Assembly (NCBI GenBank): GCA_024636225.1
Contig: JAGXHN010000018.1
Coordinates: 1 to 30,529, forward strand
Origin: Desulfuromonadaceae bacterium
Lineage (GTDB): Bacteria > Desulfobacterota > Desulfuromonadia > Desulfuromonadales > UBA2294
Reading direction: 5' to 3'
Length of the DNA: 30,529 bases
Shown: in pieces, positions 8,222 through 17,905 of the stretch
Position numbering within the stretch: position 1 is the stretch's first letter
Layout: each line of letters begins with the position of its first letter
Notes under the pieces: model-generated
What the model was told of the DNA's origin: nothing
The model's database searches: none
The model's input: only the letters and a program-made list of their open reading frames with translations
Program-made: the position numbers and the translations under genes

Positions 8222-9192
8222 TCAATATTCCCCCCAATTATTTCACGTGCATGGAGTTGAGCCGTCTCCGCCATCCTTTTTTCCAGACGATCCTGAAACT
8301 CAAGAGCGCTATGATACCCCATCTCCTTGAGCAGCTGATTACGCGCCGCAACTTCAACGACGGATGAGACCGTTCGTCCTGGGCTGACCGGAATTTTCAA
8401 CAAGGGGATACTGACACCCAGAACATCGCGCGATTGATCCTCAAGACCGAGACGATCGTAATTTGCAGACGAATCCCACTCAACCAATTCAATAATCAGA
8501 TCAATTTTTTTCCGTTCGCGAATCGCCGCGACTCCAAACAGATGCTTGATATTCAGAATTCCCAGCCCGCGTATCTCCATATGATAATGCAGCAGATCAC
8601 TCCCCTCACCAAAAATAACCGCAGGGAGTTTCAACCGGGCCTTGACCACATCGTCGGCAACGAGCCGATGCCCGCGCAAAATCAGATCGAGAGCACATTC
8701 ACTTTTGCCAATGCCACTTTTCCCGGTCAATAACACTCCGACACCAAGGACATCGACCAGAACACCATGCAAAGTTTTGGACGGAAGAAGTCGTTCTTCC
8801 AGAAATTGAGTGATCAGGGAGATGAAGGTTGAGCTTTGGTGATGGGTGCGCAAAAGAGGAATCCCCTTTTTTTCGGCTTCCTCAAGTAACAACTTCGGGG
8901 GATTCTGCCCTTTGGTGATAATCAGGCAACAGATTGCAATATCGCACAACTTCCGAATATTGGTTTCGGCATCGAGTTGTGACAACTGCCCCAGATAGGT
9001 CAGCTCCGTCGAGCCAAGAACCTGAATCCGATCGGCATGCAGACTCGGCGTATATCCGGCGAGAGCAAGACCTGGTTTTTGGATTCGCGGAACATTAATA
9101 AGATTGCCAAGGCCTGGAAACCCGGCAAGCAGTTCGAGATCGAGTCCCGCATTCTCTTCACTTAAAAGTTCCTGAATACTTAAACCGGGCAT
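8218..9192 (-). CDS. hprK: HPr kinase/phosphorylase
   Basis: This bifunctional enzyme phosphorylates and dephosphorylates the regulatory serine of HPr. The 324-residue protein has the two-domain layout: an N-terminal half related to MurE-like folds, then the catalytic half with His142 (LHGVLVDVLG), the P-loop GKSGIGKS at 157-164, the catalytic DD pair in RLVADDVV, and the HprK signature EIRGLGILNIKHLFG. Its substrate serine is present in the HPr encoded four kilobases downstream in the same run. ATG 9192 lies 14 bases after the ptsN stop with GAGGG just upstream. Confidence 0.97.
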   Translation of the reverse strand: MPGLSIQELLSEENAGLDLELLAGFPGLGNLINVPRIQKPGLALAGYTPSLHADRIQVLGSTELTYLGQLSQLDAETNIRKLCDIAICCLIITKGQNPPKLLLEEAEKKGIPLLRTHHQSSTFISLITQFLEERLLPSKTLHGVLVDVLGVGVLLTGKSGIGKSECALDLILRGHRLVADDVVKARLKLPAVIFGEGSDLLHYHMEIRGLGILNIKHLFGVAAIRERKKIDLIIELVEWDSSANYDRLGLEDQSRDVLGVSIPLLKIPVSPGRTVSSVVEVAARNQLLKEMGYHSALEFQDRLEKRMAETAQLHAREIIGGNIE

Positions 9193-9206
9193 TATCCCTC
9201 AATGAA

Positions 9207-9668
9207 TTAGAGTTTATTCTCTTCTTCAGTAATAATTCTGAAAAGATCATCAGAACCTGATGCATTAAGAAGGGATTCGCGAACAGCAGGGCTTTTCAGT
9301 AATTTTGAAATACGGGCCAATGTTTTGAGGTGAATGCCAACCGACTCTTCAGGTGCCAACAACAAAAAAAACAGATGGGCAGGTTTTCCGTCCATTGAAT
9401 CAAAATCGACACCGGCCTTGCTGCAACCAAAAGCAAGCAGGAGCTGTTCAAGGTTTTTCAGCTTTCCATGTGGAATGGCTACGCCGTCGCCGATCCCTGT
9501 ACTGCCGAGACGCTCACGTTCCTGCAGAACGCCGAGCACTTCGTCGCGATCAAGCCCCCCCTTTAAAGAGACAATCAAATCTGTCAACTCAACCAGTGCC
9601 GCTGATTTTTCAGTCGACTTCATATCGGCAATAATAGCTTCAGGGGAGAGCAATTCGACGATTTTCAT
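9207..9668 (-). CDS. ptsN: Nitrogen-regulatory PTS protein IIA-Ntr
   Basis: A 153-residue fructose/mannitol-type IIA domain, typical of PtsN. The active histidine is His67 in GIGDGVAIPHGKL. PtsN usually receives phosphate from EI-Ntr and NPr and acts as a regulator rather than in transport. No EI-Ntr is visible here, so the HPr/EI pair in the cluster may serve it. It stands just downstream of the terminator that follows hpf, with no obvious promoter of its own in the 27-base remainder. Confidence 0.95.
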   Translation of the reverse strand: MKIVELLSPEAIIADMKSTEKSAALVELTDLIVSLKGGLDRDEVLGVLQERERLGSTGIGDGVAIPHGKLKNLEQLLLAFGCSKAGVDFDSMDGKPAHLFFLLLAPEESVGIHLKTLARISKLLKSPAVRESLLNASGSDDLFRIITEEENKL

Positions 9669-9694
9669 AGTGACCGGACTTCCTTCAAACAGTT

Positions 9695-9731
9695 AAAAAA
9701 AGAGGTGGTGAGGAATTGAACCCCCACCACC
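9695..9731 (-). terminator. Rho-independent terminator between hpf and ptsN
   Basis: On the minus strand GGTGGTG pairs with CACCACC, and inner GGGG/TCCT pairing (two G-U) extends the stem to 11 base pairs around a 6-base loop TTCAAT. It is followed by TCTTTTTTT. It begins 13 bases after the hpf stop and should reduce read-through from hpf into the ptsN-hprK run. Confidence 0.8.
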
Positions 9732-9744
9732 AAGACTCTCAAAA

Positions 9745-10293
9745 TTACTTTACATGTGGAACAATAAGACCGTAGTTGCCATCTTTACGGCGATAAACAA
9801 CGTTGACTTCTTCGGTGACAGCATCGGTAAAAACGAGAAACTCTTTATGCAAAAGATCCATCTGCATGACGGCCTCTTCAACCGCAAGCGGCTTGACGAA
9901 AAAACTGTCTGAACGGATGATTTCAGGCTCATAATCTGCTGCATCGAAACTTTCAGCCGTATAGACGGTTTTACTGACCCGCCGCTCTTTCCCAGTCAAC
10001 GGCTTGTGTTCTTTAATCTTTTCCCTGTACTTTTTAAGCTGACGTTCAATTTTATCAACAACAGCATCGATTGCTGCGTACATATCATCAGTCTCTTCCG
10101 ACCCTTTGATCGTGATCCCTTTTGCAATCAGCGTAACTTCCGCCCGATGACGGATTTTTTTGGCAACGGAGAGAACAACCTGGGCATCGATCGGCTCATC
10201 GATATATTTGTTGACCCGGGACAACTTCTCCTCAGCATAGTCACGAATGGGATTGCTGACTTCCATGTGTCGAAAAGTGACAGAAATTTGCAT
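9745..10293 (-). CDS. hpf: Ribosome hibernation promoting factor, long form
   Basis: The 182-residue protein has the N-terminal HPF/RaiA domain (ISVTFRHMEVSNPIRDYAEEKL, then residues to about 100) and the C-terminal dimerisation domain of long HPF (VKPLAVEEAVMQMDLLHKEF through VVYRRKDGNYGLIVP). Long HPF makes inactive 100S ribosomes on its own. ATG 10293 is preceded by GGGAGG at 8 bases; the in-frame extension to 10365 lies in the leader and looks unrelated. The position between rpoN and ptsN is the classic one. A hairpin sits in the leader. Confidence 0.95.
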   Translation of the reverse strand: MQISVTFRHMEVSNPIRDYAEEKLSRVNKYIDEPIDAQVVLSVAKKIRHRAEVTLIAKGITIKGSEETDDMYAAIDAVVDKIERQLKKYREKIKEHKPLTGKERRVSKTVYTAESFDAADYEPEIIRSDSFFVKPLAVEEAVMQMDLLHKEFLVFTDAVTEEVNVVYRRKDGNYGLIVPHVK

Positions 10294-10318
10294 AGAACAA
10301 ACCTCCCTGCAGTATGTA

Positions 10319-10340
10319 GTCGTCTCCCACTTGAGACGAC
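10319..10340 (-). other. Stem-loop in the hpf leader
   Basis: Perfect 8-base arms GTCGTCTC and GAGACGAC enclose a 6-base loop. The structure would lie a few bases from the predicted 5' end of the hpf mRNA and 11 bases before the GGGAGG ribosome site. There is no T-run after it on the minus strand, so it is not a terminator. A role in mRNA stability or binding of a factor is possible. Confidence 0.6.
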
Positions 10341-10353
10341 TAATTGTATGAAA

Positions 10354-10362
10354 AGTATAACA
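10354..10362 (-). promoter_or_regulatory. Candidate extended -10 promoter for hpf
   Basis: On the minus strand TGT-TATACT matches an extended -10 (TGnTATAAT) with one mismatch in the hexamer. The -35 region is poor, as is common for extended -10 promoters. The start site would be near 10347, giving a leader of about 54 bases. The 207 bases between rpoN and hpf otherwise hold nothing I can name. Confidence 0.5.
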
Positions 10363-10500
10363 CAATGAACTGTTGGAACTGACAGTTAATTCTCTTTGAG
10401 CCCCGTCAAACCTCTTTTCAGCCTGTTAAAAACAGAAAGGACGAGGATTGCCTGGACAAAGAGTTGATCCGTGAAATTCACCCTTTTTTGTTACGACGCA

Positions 10501-11961
10501 TCAGAACAGGCGCTTACGTTCTGTTGATGAACCGACACCGAGCATTTCACGATATTTTGTAACTGTGCGCCGAGCGATATTAATACCGACTTCATGCAAC
10601 AAAACAACAATTTTCTGATCAGAATACGGTTTTTTTATATTTTCGCCGGAGATAATCTCCTTGATCTTCATCTTGACGCTCTCCGAAGCAACCGAATCGC
10701 CGCCAGTTGTCCCGATTCCGCTATTAAAAAAATATTTCAGTTCAAACAGGCCGCGTGGTGTCTGGATATATTTGTTCGTCGTAACACGACTGATGGTCGA
10801 TTCATGCATATCGATATCCGTCGCTACATCGCGCAGGACAAGTGGTTTCAGATGCTCAATCCCGAGATCGAGGAAATTCCGCTGAAACTTGACGATACTT
10901 TTAGCCACCCGGTAGATAGTCCTCTGCCGCTGATGAATACTTTTGATCAACCAGACCGCACCGCGCATCTTTTCCTGAATATACTCACCCGCCTCCTTAT
11001 CGACTTCAGTCGTACCGGAAAGAGCGCTGCGATAAAACGAATTGATTTTAAGATTCGGGAGGCCTTCATCATTGAGCACAACGACATATTCGCTGCCGAC
11101 CTTATGCACAAAGATATCTGGCGCGATATAATGAACGTCTTCCTGGCCGAAGGATGAACCGGGGCGGGGATCGAGACTGGCGATGAACTTGGCAGCGATA
11201 AAAACTTCGTCAACAGTAACATTCAGAGCCTTGGCGATCAGTGGATAATTCTTCTTTTCCAACAGATCAATCTGTTCGGACAAAATCCTTTCGGCCAGAC
11301 TCCCCTCCATGCCGAGGAGTCGCAACTGCACCAGCAACGATTCCTGAAGATTTCGACAGCCGACTCCAGGCGGATCAAACTCCTGAATTTTTCCGAGCAG
11401 TTTTTCAATGACATCAGGAGCTGCGCCTGTTTCGAGACTAAGATCGGCAACGGAGATCTGCAGATAGCCGTCTTCATCAATATTACCGATTATTTCAGTA
11501 GCCAGACGCTGCTCAACGTCAGTAAGATTAGACAGAGTCATCTGCCACATCAGATGGTCGACCAGAGTCCTTGTCCGCGTGAGCAGGTTTTCAAACGAGG
11601 GGCGATCCTCATCATCTTCATAAGAACTGGCAACTGTGCCGCCGAGGCTGTAACTTTCGAGATAAGTCTGCCAATCGATATCGCCGAGACCCTCATTCTC
11701 CCCTTTAACTTCGTCAATCTGATTATCAATCGTCCCTTCGTCGCGGCCCGGTTCCTGAATCGAAGCTTCATCCGACCCGGCTCCTTCAATCGGCTCAATC
11801 TCGACTCCCTCTTCGAGGACAGGATTCTCCTCCAGCTCCTGCTGAACAAGCTCGACCAACTCCATACGTGAAAGTTGCAGAAGTTTAATCGCCTGCTGCA
11901 GTTGAGGCGTCATAACCAGTTGCTGGGATAACTTCAGTTGTTGTCGAAGTTCAAGCGCCAT
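10501..11961 (-). CDS. rpoN: RNA polymerase sigma-54 factor
   Basis: At 486 residues this is full-length sigma54. Region I is the Gln/Leu-rich N-terminus (LRQQLKLSQQLVMTPQLQQA), which contacts enhancer-binding activators. Region II is the acidic linker (about residues 50-110). The core-binding and DNA-binding domains follow. The RpoN box, ARRTVTKYRE, is near residue 470 close to the C-terminus. ATG 11961 has AAAGG 7-8 bases upstream and lies 36 bases after lptB. A sigma54-type response regulator is encoded elsewhere in the window. Confidence 0.98.
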   Translation of the reverse strand: MALELRQQLKLSQQLVMTPQLQQAIKLLQLSRMELVELVQQELEENPVLEEGVEIEPIEGAGSDEASIQEPGRDEGTIDNQIDEVKGENEGLGDIDWQTYLESYSLGGTVASSYEDDEDRPSFENLLTRTRTLVDHLMWQMTLSNLTDVEQRLATEIIGNIDEDGYLQISVADLSLETGAAPDVIEKLLGKIQEFDPPGVGCRNLQESLLVQLRLLGMEGSLAERILSEQIDLLEKKNYPLIAKALNVTVDEVFIAAKFIASLDPRPGSSFGQEDVHYIAPDIFVHKVGSEYVVVLNDEGLPNLKINSFYRSALSGTTEVDKEAGEYIQEKMRGAVWLIKSIHQRQRTIYRVAKSIVKFQRNFLDLGIEHLKPLVLRDVATDIDMHESTISRVTTNKYIQTPRGLFELKYFFNSGIGTTGGDSVASESVKMKIKEIISGENIKKPYSDQKIVVLLHEVGINIARRTVTKYREMLGVGSSTERKRLF

Positions 11962-11997
11962 TCAAAGACCTTTTACCGGTAGCCCTGGATCAAAAAA

Positions 11998-12726
11998 TCA
12001 CCAGAGTTTGAATTTTTCCCCAAGATAAATTTCACGGGCTTTGGGACTGTTCGCAATAACATCCGGCTGACCATATTCCAGAATCTCCCCGTCACTGAGG
12101 ATATAAGCCATATCACAGACACCGAGTGTCTCGCGGACATTATGATCGGAAACAAGAATACCGATCCCCTGTTCTTTTAGATTCAAAATGATATTTTGAA
12201 TATCATTAACGGCGATCGGGTCGATGCCGGCAAACGGTTCATCAAGGAGAATAAAAGCCGGATCGAGCACCAGTGATCGGGCAATCTCCGTCCGCCGTCT
12301 CTCTCCCCCCGACAAAGCGTAACCGAAAGTTTTAGCGACATGCGTCAATCGAAACTGTTCGAGCAGATCGTCCTTACGCTCCAACCGTGCAGATTTATCC
12401 AGATCGGTCGTTTCGAGGATCGCCAGCAGATTCTCCTCAACCGTCAGTTTGCGAAAAACCGACGCTTCCTGCGGAAGGTAAGAGATCCCGGCACGGGCAC
12501 GGTCACACATTGGCAGAGAAGTCAGCTCCATATCGTCCAGAAAAATCTCCCCTTTATCGGGGGGGACCAGGCCGACAACCATATAAAATGAGGTTGTTTT
12601 CCCGGCACCATTCGGACCGAGCAGACCGACAACCTGACCCGATTCGATATCGAGGTCGACATTTTTAACCACCTGCCGCTGACGATAACTTTTACACAAT
12701 CCACGTGCGATCAACCGGCGGCTCAA
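11998..12726 (-). CDS. lptB: LPS export ABC transporter ATP-binding protein LptB
   Basis: The cytoplasmic ATPase drives LPS extraction through LptFG. The 242-residue protein shows Walker [10 protein letters not shown] (residues 37-45), the Q-loop [16 protein letters not shown] typical of LptB, the signature [15 protein letters not shown] and Walker [14 protein letters not shown]. The start appears to be TTG 12726, overlapping the lptA stop codon, with GGGAGAGG 4 bases upstream; no ATG is available near it. Coupling to lptA translation would explain the weak start codon. Confidence 0.96.
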   Translation of the reverse strand: MSRRLIARGLCKSYRQRQVVKNVDLDIESGQVVGLLGPNGAGKTTSFYMVVGLVPPDKGEIFLDDMELTSLPMCDRARAGISYLPQEASVFRKLTVEENLLAILETTDLDKSARLERKDDLLEQFRLTHVAKTFGYALSGGERRRTEIARSLVLDPAFILLDEPFAGIDPIAVNDIQNIILNLKEQGIGILVSDHNVRETLGVCDMAYILSDGEILEYGQPDVIANSPKAREIYLGEKFKLW

Positions 12727-13220
12727 CGATCCTCTCCCTTCGGTTTAATCAAGACGTTAACGCGTGAATCAGGATCACTGCTTACAATGCTTCGCTCTTC
12801 GTCAATAAAATAAACAATTTCATCCCCTTTAACAATATTGCCAGCCTGATGCACTTGTGCATGGCCCGACAGGATGATCTTGCGTTCAAGGTTTAAATAA
12901 AGCCCTTTATCGGCAGTCGCTATTCGATCCTTCTGTAAAATTCTGACCTCCCCTTCCAGTTCAACACGATCGATCCCCTGCTCTTTTTGATCATCACCAC
13001 GACTGTAAAAGAGGGTCAGGCTTTGCGCATAGATCACAATATCTTTCTGACTGGCCTTAACGTCGCCGGAAAAAGTGACTTTGCTACCGACTGTCTCAGC
13101 CTCCATCCGGTCGGCGACAACCCGAATTTCATCCAGACTCTTTGGGTCAGCGGCAAACGCAAAACCGGTAAAGAGACAGAAAAAAAACAGACAGAAAAAA
13201 ATCGGACGTCCACTCTTCAT
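12723..13220 (-). CDS. lptA: LPS periplasmic bridge protein LptA
   Basis: The 165-residue precursor has a signal peptide (basic MKSGR, hydrophobic [16 protein letters not shown], cleavage near residue 23). An OstA/LptA beta-jellyroll follows: [51 protein letters not shown]. LptA oligomers carry LPS across the periplasm. The ATG overlaps the lptC stop by one base (TAATG). Identity rests on the fold pattern plus its place between lptC and lptB. Confidence 0.93.
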   Translation of the reverse strand: MKSGRPIFFCLFFFCLFTGFAFAADPKSLDEIRVVADRMEAETVGSKVTFSGDVKASQKDIVIYAQSLTLFYSRGDDQKEQGIDRVELEGEVRILQKDRIATADKGLYLNLERKIILSGHAQVHQAGNIVKGDEIVYFIDEERSIVSSDPDSRVNVLIKPKGEDR

Positions 13221-13789
13221 TAAAAGTCCAGCCCTTCTTTATATACGGCCTCAACCTGATGCAAAAGAACGATACTGCGATTGGTGATATTGAAACGCAT
13301 CCCTCGTCCCGAGACCGTATAGCCATCAGCCACAAACCGGACCGGATGGTCGGTTCGCACCACCTTCTCAGCGTCGACAAAAAGAAGTTCATCGGTGTAA
13401 ATCGCTTCACCGGTTGCAGCCTGTATGACCACATCACCGCGCAACAAAACTTCTCTCTTCTTCAGGTCGAGCTCCCCGGCCGCCGAGGTGAGAATCAGAT
13501 CGCTCGACGTCGGATCATAAAAGGTTAACGTCAACTGCTTGAGTTGTGCGCGCTCCTGTTTCATGTCATGAGTCGCCGACTGCGCCTGTACAGCCCACTT
13601 TCGGACGCCGCCACGGGTTTCAGTGTAGTTAAGCTGCTGCATTGCCAAATCGTCATCAGAACCGAGTAGCTGACTGACCGCTGCCATTTCAGGAGTGCGC
13701 AGATTGCTGACAACAACCAGCACCAGCAACAACCCGAGAAGGAGAATAAAACCGGCAAGCAAAAACCGGGCAGAAAATATTTTTTTCAT
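13220..13789 (-). CDS. lptC: LPS export protein LptC
   Basis: From ATG 13789 the protein has 189 residues: a basic MKKIFSAR, one transmembrane helix (LLAGFILLLGLLLVLVVV, roughly residues 9-28), then a periplasmic LptC domain with GELDLKKREVLLRGDVVIQ and VSGRGMRFNITNRSIVLL. LptC anchors the bridge to LptBFG. A GTG at 13801 is in frame, but it overlaps the predicted -10 box and has no ribosome site; ATG 13789 has only a weak GGA. The next genes, lptA and lptB, follow without gaps. Confidence 0.9.
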   Translation of the reverse strand: MKKIFSARFLLAGFILLLGLLLVLVVVSNLRTPEMAAVSQLLGSDDDLAMQQLNYTETRGGVRKWAVQAQSATHDMKQERAQLKQLTLTFYDPTSSDLILTSAAGELDLKKREVLLRGDVVIQAATGEAIYTDELLFVDAEKVVRTDHPVRFVADGYTVSGRGMRFNITNRSIVLLHQVEAVYKEGLDF

Positions 13790-13799
13790 AGACGCGTCC

Positions 13800-13828
13800 A
13801 CTATAACATCGAGAATTTTAGGTGTAAA
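13800..13828 (-). promoter_or_regulatory. Candidate sigma70 promoter of lptC-lptA-lptB
   Basis: TTTACA (13823-13828) and TATAGT (13800-13805) on the minus strand are each one mismatch from consensus with exactly 17 bases between. The start site would fall near 13793, only a few bases before the lptC ATG, so the transcript would be almost leaderless. Confidence 0.55.
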
Positions 13829-13870
13829 GACGCTTGTTTTGATTTTGGCATGAGATTTGAATAAAAGATT

Positions 13871-14389
13871 TTAGTACTGAAAATACTTCGCGGCTACACC
13901 ATCCCAGCGATCTGAACCTTTCAGAATCAGATCACAGATCTCGCGCACGGCCCCTTTGCCACCTTCAAGCTTGGCAACATAGTCGACTCGCTCTTTAACT
14001 TCAGGGAGGGCATCGGCAACTGTCGCGGCAAAACCGACCTGCAACAGGATCGGCAGATCGACAATATCATCACCGACGTAGGCTATCTCTTCGGCATTAA
14101 TATTATAGGTCTGAAGAATCTTTTTGAACGGAATCGTTTTGTCCAGAGCCCCCTGATAGAGGATATTGATACCGAGTTCTTTGGCACGATGAGTCACGAC
14201 GGTCGAATCCCGGCCCGTGATAATCCCAGTTTCAATTCCTGCGCGCTGCATCATCTTCAGACCGTGCCCGTCCTTGACATTAAATGCTTTGGTCTCTGTG
14301 CCATCGCTACTGTAAATGATACGGCCGTCCGTCATGACACCATCGACATCGAGCAGCAACATTCGGATCTTGCCGAGACGCTCTTTCAT
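13871..14389 (-). CDS. kdsC: 3-deoxy-D-manno-octulosonate 8-phosphate phosphatase
   Basis: A HAD-family phosphatase of 172 residues without a cap domain, as expected for KdsC. The catalytic aspartates are Asp14 and Asp16 in LLLDVDGVMTDG, with ITGRDS as motif II and YVGDDIVDLPIL as motif IV. It removes phosphate from Kdo-8-P to give Kdo. The start overlaps the kdsD stop by one base. The order kdsA-kdsD-kdsC makes the three successive Kdo enzymes one unit. Confidence 0.96.
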   Translation of the reverse strand: MKERLGKIRMLLLDVDGVMTDGRIIYSSDGTETKAFNVKDGHGLKMMQRAGIETGIITGRDSTVVTHRAKELGINILYQGALDKTIPFKKILQTYNINAEEIAYVGDDIVDLPILLQVGFAATVADALPEVKERVDYVAKLEGGKGAVREICDLILKGSDRWDGVAAKYFQY

Positions 14390-15360
14390 CAGACAACCCC
14401 CGCCTTCAAGAGATCCTGAAGATGAATGATTCCGGTCGGTCGCTTATCTTCCTCAGATTCAAAAACGAACAGAGACGTGATGGAATTTTCCTCCATCCGC
14501 TGCAACGCTTTTGCTGCCAGATTTGTCCGTAAAATCCGTTTTGGATTGACCGACATGTGCGTTTTAATCGTTTGGCTCAAACAATTCAAATCCTTTTCGA
14601 TCGCCCGGCGCAAATCCCCATCGGTAAAGACGCCGATCAGCTCACCGTCCGTATTCGCAATACCGGTTATTCCGAGCTTTTTATTGGTAATCTCGTACAA
14701 GGCATCCTTGACCAGAACGGATTGCGGTACCATCGGAATCGCTGCGCCGGCATGCATCAGATCTTCTACCCTGGTCAGCAGCCGTCTCCCCAGAGCCCCT
14801 CCCGGATGATACAGGGCAAAATCCTCCTCCTTGAAACCCCGTTCGAGCATCAAGGCGACAGCCAGAGCATCTCCCATCGCCAGGGTCGCAGTCGTACTTG
14901 AAGTCGGCGCCAACGCCAGGGGACAAGCTTCCTCGGCAACAGAGATATCGATGGAGACATCACCGGCACGCGACAGGGTGCTGGCCGGATTACCACTCAT
15001 GGAGATCAGCGGCAACCCCATCCTTTTGATGACCGGTAAAATCCGGACAATTTCATCCGTTTCGCCGGAATTGGAGACGGCGATCACGACGTCACCTTTC
15101 ATCAGCATGCCGAGATCACCATGCACCCCTTCAGCCGGGTGCAGAAACATCGCCGGTGTTCCGGTAGAAGCCATCGTCGCCGCAATCTTCTGACAGATCA
15201 ACCCCGACTTCCCCATCCCGGTGATCACGACCCGCCCTTTGCAGGCCATAATCATTTCAATCGCTTTGCAAAAATCGACGTCAATCCGATCGACCAGCGC
15301 CAGCACCGCATTGGCTTCGGTACGTAAAACGTTTTTAGCTTTTTCGAGAAAATCAGCCAT
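14389..15360 (-). CDS. kdsD: D-arabinose 5-phosphate isomerase (KpsF/GutQ family)
   Basis: The 323-residue protein has an N-terminal SIS sugar-isomerase domain (VITGMGKSGLICQKIAATMAS, VHGDLGMLMKGDVVIAVSNS, then ETDEI) and two C-terminal CBS domains (about residues 205-320). It converts ribulose-5-phosphate to arabinose-5-phosphate, the first committed Kdo precursor. KpsF and GutQ isoforms have the same architecture; the kdsA and kdsC neighbours favour the LPS role. The gene lies 4 bases after kdsA. Confidence 0.95.
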   Translation of the reverse strand: MADFLEKAKNVLRTEANAVLALVDRIDVDFCKAIEMIMACKGRVVITGMGKSGLICQKIAATMASTGTPAMFLHPAEGVHGDLGMLMKGDVVIAVSNSGETDEIVRILPVIKRMGLPLISMSGNPASTLSRAGDVSIDISVAEEACPLALAPTSSTTATLAMGDALAVALMLERGFKEEDFALYHPGGALGRRLLTRVEDLMHAGAAIPMVPQSVLVKDALYEITNKKLGITGIANTDGELIGVFTDGDLRRAIEKDLNCLSQTIKTHMSVNPKRILRTNLAAKALQRMEENSITSLFVFESEEDKRPTGIIHLQDLLKAGVV

Positions 15361-15364
15361 CGTT

Positions 15365-16188
15365 TCAGTGCCCCTTTACAATCCGGTCAATAGCAATAAT
15401 TTTTTCAAGCATCTGTTTCAGTTCAGACAGATAGAGAGAATTCGGACCGTCACAAAGAGCGACCGCCGGATCTTCATGGACTTCCAGAAACAGTCCATCA
15501 ATCCCGATAGCAATCGCAGCGCGTGAGAGCGCGCCGACAAATTCGCGCTGGCCACCGGATGAGCCCCCCTCACCTCCCGGTAGTTGCACCGAGTGAGTTG
15601 CATCGAAAACCACCGGACAGCCGGTCTGGCGCATAATCGCCAAAGAGCGCATATCGACCACCAGGTTGTTATAACCAAAGGTAGAACCACGCTCCGTCAG
15701 GGCGATCTGCAAATTCCCGGTCGATTCAACTTTGCCGACGGCGTTCTTCATATCCCCGGGGGCGAGAAACTGCCCTTTTTTGATATTTACCACCTTGCCG
15801 GTCTCCCCGACCGCAACCAGCAGATCAGTCTGGCGACAGAGAAATGCCGGAATCTGAATCACATCGAGAACTTCGGCCGCCTGTGCAACTTGCGACACAT
15901 CATGAACATCAGAGACGACCGGCAAACCGAGTTCGCTCTTGACCTTGGCCAGAATACGCAATCCCTCATCGATCCCGGGGCCGCGAAAAGAGGTGACCGA
16001 GGTGCGGTTGGCTTTATCATACGATCCCTTGAAGACCAGTCCGATACCGAGCTCGGCGGTCATCTCCTTCAGAAATGCTGCCACACGCAGGGTCAAGGTT
16101 TCATCTTCAATTACGCAAGGGCCGGCAAACAGGACCAACGGCCGATCACCCCCCAGGGTAACGTTGCCGATTTCGATTTCACGCGTCA

Positions 16189-16189
<1 letters not shown>
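15365..16189 (-). CDS. kdsA: 3-deoxy-8-phosphooctulonate synthase (Kdo-8-P synthase), metal-type
   Basis: The enzyme condenses PEP with arabinose-5-phosphate. At 274 residues it is a normal TIM-barrel KdsA, with FKGSYDKANRTS (substrate loop), SDVHDVSQ, IQIPAFLCRQTDL and VFDATHSVQLPGG. Residue 25 is cysteine in LFAGPCVIED, where E. coli has asparagine (GGMNVLES). That cysteine is the metal ligand of the Aquifex-type, metal-dependent class. The ATG overlaps the pyrG stop by one base (TAATG). Confidence 0.97.
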
Positions 16190-17823
<1,634 letters not shown>

Positions 17824-17905
17824 TCAGTCGAAAAAACAATCAGTCAAATCACAATCCGGAATAGTAACGACAACAGATAAAAAAGGGAACCGTTTTCCTG
17901 TGGTG

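Noticed and set aside
9704..9731. tRNA T-arm-like text (GGTTCAATTCC followed by CACCACC) between hpf and ptsN
   Set aside because: There is no D-arm, anticodon arm or acceptor partner at tRNA distance; the same bases form the stem and loop of a terminator.
17868..17905. GGAA-AACGG-TTCC followed by a run of T after kdsB
   Set aside because: The stem is only four base pairs, too weak to call a terminator.
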